From positions 1-10,995 of the forward strand of contig DASSKC010000032.1 of NCBI GenBank assembly GCA_035690885.1: a stretch of 10,995 bases of DNA, in the 5' to 3' direction. A program made the position numbers and the translations under genes. This document shows, one piece after another, positions 6,637-10,995 of the stretch. The stretch comes from Oleiagrimonas sp035690885. GTDB lineage: Bacteria > Pseudomonadota > Gammaproteobacteria > Xanthomonadales > Rhodanobacteraceae. Position 1 is the stretch's first letter. The number at the start of each line of letters is the position of its first letter. A model generated the notes under the pieces. It was given only the letters and a program-made list of their open reading frames with translations, had not been told where the DNA came from and did no database searches.

Positions 6637-6933
6637 CCGGCATCGACGGAGAAACAGGGCACAGGGCCGGTCGCGCGCAGTAATGCTGTGCCGTTCACGG
6701 CCGCAACACCAGGCACGTGTCCGTGTCCTGCAGGCAAAGTGCCACGTTGCACCGAGGTGTGTACAGGTTTTGGCGTTGTGCCGTTAATGGCCGGTTGGGT
6801 TGCCGGTGACAACGCCGCCTGAACCACGCTGGCGGCTCAGGTCACTCCGCGTGTCACTTGATCGAAGCCAGCGCCGACTTTGACGATGGGAGTGCGTCAC
6901 AACTGTTCAAAGCGGTCGTGGTCTTTCCAGGGT
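6637..6933. other. Gene-free region between divergent genes
   Basis: I see no convincing gene in this stretch. It must hold the promoters of the fusion gene (minus) and perhaps the UPF0158 gene (plus), but no clear -35/-10 pair stands out. A 17-nt imperfect direct repeat TGTGCCGTTcAcGGCCG (6687-6703; second copy 6777-6793, 15 of 17 identical) is present. GCCGCC (6814-6819) and GGCGGC (6831-6836) can form a small stem. A 67-codon minus-strand frame here looks spurious. Confidence 0.45.
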
Positions 6934-6983
6934 ATGGCGACGTCGGATCCGTCGCTGCGCTTCTTGATCCGACCTGCGTGTTT
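6934..6983. repeat. 50-bp palindromic direct repeat, copy 1 (upstream of UPF0158 gene)
   Basis: This 50-bp segment recurs at 7529-7578 in the same orientation with 47 of 50 bases identical. Inside it, GTCGGATC (6942-6949) and GATCCGAC (6966-6973) form a perfect 8-bp stem around a 16-nt loop. The arm sequence is shared with the GTAG REP at 7494, so the repeat is probably a REP variant. It ends 39 bp before the UPF0158 start and is likely to be in that gene's leader. Confidence 0.7.
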
Positions 6984-7022
6984 GATATCTTTGGTTGGTC
7001 CGTACCTACTTGTTATTTCGTC

Positions 7023-7457
7023 ATGGCAAACAAAGCAGCCAAATTCAATGACGTCAAAGAGGCCTTCGACATGGCCAATATGGGTGAATTCAGCGAGATC
7101 GAAGCCTGGCTGGACCGCGAGACGGGGACCACACTTGTTCGTTTCCCGGAAGGTGTCGACGACGAAGAAGAGCCACTGCCGGACGACATTGACGATGAAA
7201 GCCGCTACATGCCTATTCCCGACAAGCGGGACCTGCGCTTGGGCAAGCCGTTGGTATTGCAATTCGCGTGTGAGCAAATGCCCGAGCATTACGACAAGAT
7301 CCGCGAGATCTTTTCCCGGCGGGGCGCCTATGCGCGCTTCAAGGACTTGCTGGAGCGGGAAGAGCAGCTTGACGCGTGGTACGCCTACGAAACAGAGCAA
7401 ACACACCAGGCTATACGCCAGTGGTGTGCCGACAACGACATCGAGTTGAGTGATTGA
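7023..7457 (+). CDS. UPF0158 family protein
   Basis: The protein is 144 residues from the ATG at 7023. It resembles the uncharacterised UPF0158 (PF03682-type) family: an N-terminal VKEAFDMANMGEFSEIEAWLDRETG (residues about 10-34), matching the usual start with a helix then a 'YLDxxTG' strand; an acidic stretch EGVDDEEEPLPDDIDDE; then YMPIPDKRDLRLGKPLVLQFA. The C-terminal helices contain FSRRGAYARFKDLLEREEQLDAWYAYETE. The family's function is unknown. The frame is open for 55 more codons upstream, but that part reads through the palindromic repeat and has no family similarity, so I start at 7023. No Shine-Dalgarno sequence is visible before it. It is isolated between repeats and has no operon partner. 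Confidence 0.75.
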   Translation: MANKAAKFNDVKEAFDMANMGEFSEIEAWLDRETGTTLVRFPEGVDDEEEPLPDDIDDESRYMPIPDKRDLRLGKPLVLQFACEQMPEHYDKIREIFSRRGAYARFKDLLEREEQLDAWYAYETEQTHQAIRQWCADNDIELSD

Positions 7458-7493
7458 TCCGACTTGTTGCTCGGTTGTTCGAGGGGCTGTGAC

Positions 7494-7524
7494 GTAGGTC
7501 GGATGGGCTTCATCCATCCGACCT
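7494..7524. repeat. GTAG-type REP palindrome
   Basis: GTAG (7494-7497) leads into a perfect 11-bp stem AGGTCGGATGG (7496-7506)/CCATCCGACCT (7514-7524) with a 7-nt loop. A GTAG tetranucleotide at the foot of a short palindrome is characteristic of REP elements in Stenotrophomonas and other gammaproteobacteria that are mobilised by RAYT (TnpA-REP) enzymes. No RAYT gene is in this window. It lies 36 bp after the UPF0158 stop. Confidence 0.7.
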
Positions 7525-7528
7525 GGCC

Positions 7529-7578
7529 ATGGCGACGTCGGATCCGTCGCTGCACTCCTTGATCTGACCTGCGTGTTT
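7529..7578. repeat. 50-bp palindromic direct repeat, copy 2 (downstream of UPF0158 gene)
   Basis: Second copy of the repeat at 6934-6983, 595 bp away, with three substitutions. One of them (C to T in the right arm, GATCTGAC) turns a G-C pair of the stem into a G-U wobble. It follows the GTAG REP by 4 bp, so the two form a compact composite repeat. Confidence 0.7.
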
Positions 7579-7593
7579 CAGGATTGTGATGGG

Positions 7594-7626
7594 GTGCCGG
7601 GTTACGCCCACGGCGCAACCCGGCAC
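7594..7626. terminator. Stem-loop downstream of gcvP
   Basis: GTGCCGGGTT (7594-7603) and AACCCGGCAC (7617-7626) form a perfect 10-bp stem. The 13-nt loop can add a CGCC/GGCG inner stem. It begins 27 nt past the gcvP stop on the minus strand and is positioned to terminate or protect that transcript. It lacks a T-tract. Similar 'CCGGGTTACGCC' palindromes are common REP-like intergenic repeats in gammaproteobacteria, so it may be both. Confidence 0.5.
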
Positions 7627-7653
7627 GTGCCATTGTCCATACAAACAACGTGA

Positions 7654-10521
7654 TTACTCAGCGTCCTTGTACGCGTCGATCGGCGCGCACGAGCAGAACA
7701 CGTTCTTGTCGCCGTAGACGTTGTCCACGCGGGCGACCGGCGGCCAGTATTTGTGCTGTTTGAGCGTGGCCAGCGGGAAGGCGGCCAGCTCGCGTGGGTA
7801 GGCGTGGGTCCACTCGCTGCCCGACACTATGGTCGCGGTGTGCGGGGCGTTCTTGAGCGGGTTGTCCTCGCGGTCGAGTTTGCCTTCGGCGATGGCGCGG
7901 ATCTCGTCGCGGATCTGGATCATGGCGTCGCAGAAGCGGTCCAGTTCGACCTTTGATTCGCTTTCGGTCGGCTCGACCATCAAGGTGCCGGCGACCGGGA
8001 AGCTCAAGGTCGGCGCGTGGAAACCGAAGTCGATCAGGCGCTTGGCCACGTCTTCGGCCTCGATGCCGGTTTCATCCTTAAGCGGACGCAGGTCCAGAAT
8101 GCACTCGTGCGCGACCAGACCGTTGCGGCCGGTGTACAGCGTCTTGTAATGCGGCGCGAGGCGTTTGGACACGTAGTTGGCGTTGAGCAGTGCGGCCTGG
8201 CTGGCGCGGCGCAAGCCTTCACGGCCCATCAGGGTGATGTACATCCAGCTGATCGGCAGGATCGAAGCGCTGCCATAGCTGGCGGCGCTGACCATGCCGA
8301 CGTCGCCGTCGCCGTCCAGCGTGTTCGGCAGGTACGGCGCGAGATGCGATTTGACCGCCACCGGGCCCACACCCGGACCACCGCCGCCGTGCGGAATGCA
8401 GAACGTCTTGTGCAGGTTCAGGTGGCTCACATCCGAGCCCCACGAGCCCGGCTTGGCCAAGCCGACGATGGCGTTCATGTTGGCGCCGTCGGTGTACACC
8501 TGACCGCCGTGCTGGTGGATGATGTCGCAAATGGCGACCACGTCTTCCTCGAACACGCCGTGCGTGGACGGGTAGGTGATCATGATCGCGGCCAGATCGG
8601 CGGCGTGTTTTTCGGCCTGGGCACGGATGTCATCCAGGTCGACGTTGCCGTTGCCGTCACATTTGGTAACGACCACGCGCATGCCGCACATCTGCGCGGA
8701 CGCCGGATTGGTGCCGTGCGCCGATTCGGGAATCAGGCACACGTTGCGGTGGCCTTCGCCGCGCGAACGGTGATACGCGCGGATCGCGAGCAGACCAGCC
8801 AGTTCGCCCTGGGCACCGGCGTTGGGCTGCAGACTGACGTTGTCGTAACCGGTCAGTTCGCACAGCTGGGCCTCGAGGCCATCGATCAGCGCCTTGTAGC
8901 CTTCAGTCTGCGCGGCCGGTGCCAACGGGTGGATGTCGGAAAATTCCGGCCACGTGATCGGGATCATCTCCGCCGTGGCGTTGAGCTTCATCGTGCACGA
9001 GCCGAGCGGGATCATGGTCCGGTCCAGTGCCAGATCCTTGTCCGACAGCGCACGCAGATAGCGCAGCAGTTCGTGCTCGCTGTGGTGGGTGTTGAAGACC
9101 GGGTGGGTCAGGAATGCGCTTTGGCGCAGCTGCTCGGCGGGCAGGGCGTCGGCGGTTTCGCCGTCGAGCGCATCCAGATCGTCGATGCTGGCGCCGAACA
9201 GGCCCGCCAGCGCGACCACGTCGGCGCGCGTGGTGGTCTCGTCCAGGCTGATGCCGAGCGAGTTCTCGTCCAGATGACGCAGGTTGATGCCCGCCGCCTC
9301 GGCCTTGGCATGGATCGCCTTGGCATCGACGCCGGTCACGTGCAGGGTATCGAAGAAGTGTTCACCGACCGCCACGCCGGCCTTGCCCAACACCGCGGCC
9401 AGGATGGCGGCGAAGCGATGCGCGCGACGCGCGATGCGGGTAATGCCCTCGGGGCCGTGGTAGACCGCGTACATGGCCGCCATCACCGCCAGCAGCACCT
9501 GCGCGGTGCAGATGTTGGAGGTGGCCTTTTCGCGGCGGATGTGCTGCTCGCGCGTTTGCAAGGTCAGGCGATAGGCCTTCTTGCCATCGGCATCGACCGA
9601 CACGCCGATCAGGCGGCCGGGCATGGAACGCTTGTACTTGTCGCGGCAGGCCATGAAGCCGGCGTGCGGGCCGCCGTAACCGAATGGCACACCGAAACGC
9701 TGGGTGTTGCCGACCACGATGTCCGCATCCCAGTCGCCGGGTGCGGCAATCAGGGTCAGGGCCAGCAGGTCGGTGGCCACGCACACCAGCGCCTTGCGCG
9801 CATGCACGGCTTCGGTCAGTGCCTTGTAATCGCCGATGCGCCCGAACGTGTCGGGATACTGCAGCAGCACGCCGTAGCTTTCGACCGTGGCGGCCTCGGC
9901 ATCATCGCCGACGACCAACTCGATCCCCATGGCCTCGGCGCGGGTGGCCAGCACCTTGAGCGTTTGCGGGTGCACGTTCTTCGAGACGAAAAACACGTTC
10001 GACTTGTTGCCGCGGGCCATGCGCTTGGCCAGCGTCATCGCTTCGGCGGCAGCGGTGGCTTCGTCGAGCAGGGAGGAGTTGGCGATCTCCATGCCCGTCA
10101 GGTCGGCGCACAAGGTCTGGAAGTTCAGCAGCGCTTCCAGCCGGCCCTGCGAGATCTCCGCCTGATACGGCGTATAAGCCGTGTACCAGGCCGGGTTTTC
10201 CAGGATGTTGCGGGCAATGACATTCGGCGTGTGCGTGCCGTAATAACCCTGGCCGATGAAGTTGCGAAAAACCTTGTTTTTCCGCGAGATGGCGCGAATT
10301 TGTGCCAGCGCGTCGACCTCGGTCACCGATTCGGGGATGGCCAGTGGGCCGGCCGACTTGATGGCCGTCGGCACGATCGCATCGGTCATCGCCGCAAGCG
10401 ATGGCTGGCCGATGGTTTCCAGCATGGCGGTCACGTCGGCCTCGTCGGGACCGATGTGGCGGCCGATGAATGCGTCGTGGTGTTCGAGTTCGCGCAGCGA
10501 GGGCGTGGTCTTGGCGTTCAT
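7654..10521 (-). CDS. gcvP: Glycine dehydrogenase (decarboxylating), P-protein of the glycine cleavage system
   Basis: At 955 residues this is a full-length single-chain GcvP, both halves fused. It decarboxylates glycine with pyridoxal phosphate and passes the aminomethyl group to the lipoyl arm of GcvH. The start NAKTTPSLRELEHHDAFIGRHIGP is typical. The N-terminal half includes GQGYYGTHTPNVI, NPAWYTAYTPYQAEISQGRLE and GVPFGYGGPHAGF. The C-terminal half includes PLGSCTMKLNA, LQPNAGAQGELAG, ESAHGTNPASA and HLNLHKTFCIPHGGGGPG, with the PLP-binding Lys705, then SASILPISWMYI. gcvT and gcvH are not in the window. A tandem glycine riboswitch precedes it, so expression should rise with glycine. No strong Shine-Dalgarno sequence lies just before the ATG; only a weak GGA about 9 nt away is seen. 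The only near neighbour downstream is a hairpin. Confidence 0.98.
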   Translation of the reverse strand: MNAKTTPSLRELEHHDAFIGRHIGPDEADVTAMLETIGQPSLAAMTDAIVPTAIKSAGPLAIPESVTEVDALAQIRAISRKNKVFRNFIGQGYYGTHTPNVIARNILENPAWYTAYTPYQAEISQGRLEALLNFQTLCADLTGMEIANSSLLDEATAAAEAMTLAKRMARGNKSNVFFVSKNVHPQTLKVLATRAEAMGIELVVGDDAEAATVESYGVLLQYPDTFGRIGDYKALTEAVHARKALVCVATDLLALTLIAAPGDWDADIVVGNTQRFGVPFGYGGPHAGFMACRDKYKRSMPGRLIGVSVDADGKKAYRLTLQTREQHIRREKATSNICTAQVLLAVMAAMYAVYHGPEGITRIARRAHRFAAILAAVLGKAGVAVGEHFFDTLHVTGVDAKAIHAKAEAAGINLRHLDENSLGISLDETTTRADVVALAGLFGASIDDLDALDGETADALPAEQLRQSAFLTHPVFNTHHSEHELLRYLRALSDKDLALDRTMIPLGSCTMKLNATAEMIPITWPEFSDIHPLAPAAQTEGYKALIDGLEAQLCELTGYDNVSLQPNAGAQGELAGLLAIRAYHRSRGEGHRNVCLIPESAHGTNPASAQMCGMRVVVTKCDGNGNVDLDDIRAQAEKHAADLAAIMITYPSTHGVFEEDVVAICDIIHQHGGQVYTDGANMNAIVGLAKPGSWGSDVSHLNLHKTFCIPHGGGGPGVGPVAVKSHLAPYLPNTLDGDGDVGMVSAASYGSASILPISWMYITLMGREGLRRASQAALLNANYVSKRLAPHYKTLYTGRNGLVAHECILDLRPLKDETGIEAEDVAKRLIDFGFHAPTLSFPVAGTLMVEPTESESKVELDRFCDAMIQIRDEIRAIAEGKLDREDNPLKNAPHTATIVSGSEWTHAYPRELAAFPLATLKQHKYWPPVARVDNVYGDKNVFCSCAPIDAYKDAE

Positions 10522-10551
10522 GACAGGGTCCGGTGGGAGTCAGTCGCGCCC

Positions 10552-10729
10552 CTCTGTTCTTTTGCCTGAGAGTTTGAAGACATTGCCAGACAACGTCTCG
10601 TGCCCCTTCGGCGCCGGATCGAACCGGTCTCTCCAGAGTTTTTCACGCATGGAGGTGCTGGGCCTGAGCGATTACGGGCGTTGCGCCTTCGGCAGCGGCA
10701 GAGCCGCTTCTCCCACCATGCGCGGTGAA
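10552..10729 (-). promoter_or_regulatory. Tandem glycine riboswitch in the gcvP leader
   Basis: Two glycine aptamers lie in series on the gcvP strand. Aptamer 1 spans 10722-10646: P1 CGCATGG/CCATGCG (7 bp perfect), with core GGGAGA, GCCGAAGGCGCAA and CTCAGG. Aptamer 2 spans 10638-10552: P1 CTCTG/CAGAG, with GGAGAGACCGG, GCCGAAGGGGCA and CTCAGGCAAAAGAACAG. The A-rich linker is seven bases (TGAAAAA). The 5' leader TTCAC (10729-10725) can pair with GTGAA (10646-10642) at the linker, as in the kink-turn P0 helix known for tandem glycine riboswitches. In proteobacteria these usually act as ON switches for gcv genes. No intrinsic terminator is seen in the 30 nt between aptamer 2 and the gcvP start, so control is probably translational or Rho-linked. 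Confidence 0.92.
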
Positions 10730-10735
10730 TCGCGC

Positions 10736-10741
10736 ATTATA
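10736..10741 (-). promoter_or_regulatory. -10 box of the gcvP/riboswitch promoter
   Basis: A perfect TATAAT on the minus strand puts transcription start at about 10729-10727, right at the beginning of the riboswitch leader helix. The -35 is weak: CTGGAA with a 16-nt spacer is the best candidate. The placement relative to the RNA element supports the call. Confidence 0.7.
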
Positions 10742-10776
10742 CCGGTTTTTCGGACAATTCCAGCCCTGCTTCCGGC

Positions 10777-10855
10777 GTAGGAGCGCACCCTGTGCGCGAT
10801 GGCCTCAGCGCGTCAATGAAACCATCAACCCATCGCGCACAGGGTGCGCTCCTAC
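10777..10855. repeat. Inverted pair of GTAG REP elements (perfect 26-bp arms)
   Basis: The 26-bp arm at 10777-10802 is exactly the reverse complement of 10830-10855, separated by 27 bp. Each arm starts at its outer end with GTAG (read inward) and is itself a small palindrome, GCGCAC-CCT-GTGCGC. This is the arrangement of a bacterial interspersed mosaic element: two REPs facing each other. It fills the gap between the divergent gcvP promoter and the VOC gene, abuts the gcvP -35 region, and may insulate the two transcription units or be a site for RAYT action. Confidence 0.85.
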
Positions 10856-10903
10856 ACGCGAGTGCTACGCTGCGCGGGCAAAGGTTGTCGGGAGATATTT
10901 GTC

Positions 10904-10995
10904 ATGATCAATATCCGCGGTCTCGACCATGTGGTACTGCGCGTTGTCGACATGGACCGCATGTGCGGTTTCTATCGCGATGTGCTTGGTTGCCG
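10904..10995 (+). CDS. VOC-family (glyoxalase/dioxygenase superfamily) protein, N-terminal part
   Basis: Only 30 codons are inside the window before it is cut by the edge. The translation, beginning MINIRGLDHVVLRVVDM and going on through GFYRDVLGC, is a textbook VOC (vicinal oxygen chelate) first beta-alpha unit: 'LDHVVLxVxDxxxxxxFYxxVLG', with His9 in the position of the first metal ligand. Members are glyoxalase I, extradiol dioxygenases, fosfomycin-resistance and uncharacterised metalloenzymes; which one cannot be told from this fragment. GGGAG (10890-10894) 9 nt before the ATG is a good ribosome site. A weak extended -10-like TGCTACGCT lies at 10863-10871, just outside the REP pair. Confidence 0.82.
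   Translation, partial: MINIRGLDHVVLRVVDMDRMCGFYRDVLGC

Noticed and set aside
6624..6827. 67-codon minus-strand frame whose stop overlaps (ATGA) the Met4 codon of the fusion gene
   Set aside because: The overlap would suit translational coupling, but the peptide is Pro/Thr/Gly/Ala-rich without any domain and has no ribosome site; it is probably chance.
6858..7022. N-terminal extension of the UPF0158 protein (55 codons upstream)
   Set aside because: It is in frame but translated from the palindromic repeat and does not resemble the family, whose proteins begin near the ATG at 7023.
7494..7626. CRISPR-like cluster of short repeats
   Set aside because: The units are palindromes of different kinds with irregular spacing and only two copies of any one; there are no regular spacers or cas genes.
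10532..10560. Intrinsic terminator between the riboswitch and gcvP
   Set aside because: No stable stem followed by a U-run is present in these 30 nt, so a transcriptional-termination platform is not supported.
8017..10569. 850-codon open frame on the plus strand opposite gcvP
   Set aside because: It is antisense to a full-length, motif-complete gcvP, has no recognisable domain, and is rich in Gly/Arg/Val/His/Gln as expected from the complement of a GC-rich gene. It also runs into the riboswitch.

Overview
This looks like chromosomal DNA from a high-GC gammaproteobacterium, most likely of the Xanthomonadales (Xanthomonadaceae/Rhodanobacteraceae). The reasons are the gene set (HtpG, GluQ-RS, PhaR, single-chain GcvP behind a tandem glycine riboswitch), the codon bias, and several short palindromes that begin with GTAG, the hallmark of the REP elements described in Stenotrophomonas and relatives. 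The genus is an inference. There are no rRNA or tRNA genes, CRISPR arrays, transposases or phage genes.

Layout. Positions 1-166 hold a nested palindrome and no gene. Positions 167-3019 carry four minus-strand genes, in transcription order a hemerythrin-like protein, gluQ (glutamyl-Q tRNA(Asp) synthetase), phaR (polyhydroxyalkanoate regulator) and an HSD10-type short-chain dehydrogenase. A divergent promoter region at 3020-3179 drives htpG (Hsp90) on the plus strand from a good match to a sigma-32 heat-shock promoter. htpG converges on a minus-strand gene (5116-6636) that fuses a flavodoxin-fold quinone reductase to a UbiA-type membrane prenyltransferase. A perfect 13-bp stem-loop lies between the two. 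A 386-bp region without a convincing gene follows, then a small UPF0158 gene (7023-7457) flanked by two direct 50-bp palindromic repeats and a GTAG REP. gcvP (7654-10521, minus) has a tandem glycine riboswitch in its leader, with a TATAAT -10 just upstream. Beyond it lie a perfect 26-bp inverted pair of GTAG REPs and the start of a plus-strand VOC/glyoxalase-family gene cut by the window edge.

Functionally this is mostly housekeeping and stress metabolism: glycine cleavage sensed by RNA, protein folding under heat, queuosine tRNA modification, carbon-storage regulation and CoA-ester oxidation. The least ordinary item is the reductase-prenyltransferase fusion, whose domain pairing suggests coupled reduction and prenylation of an aromatic quinone. 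The next most interesting are the riboswitch, including a possible pairing between aptamer 1 and the gcvP initiation region, and the repeat-flanked UPF0158 gene.
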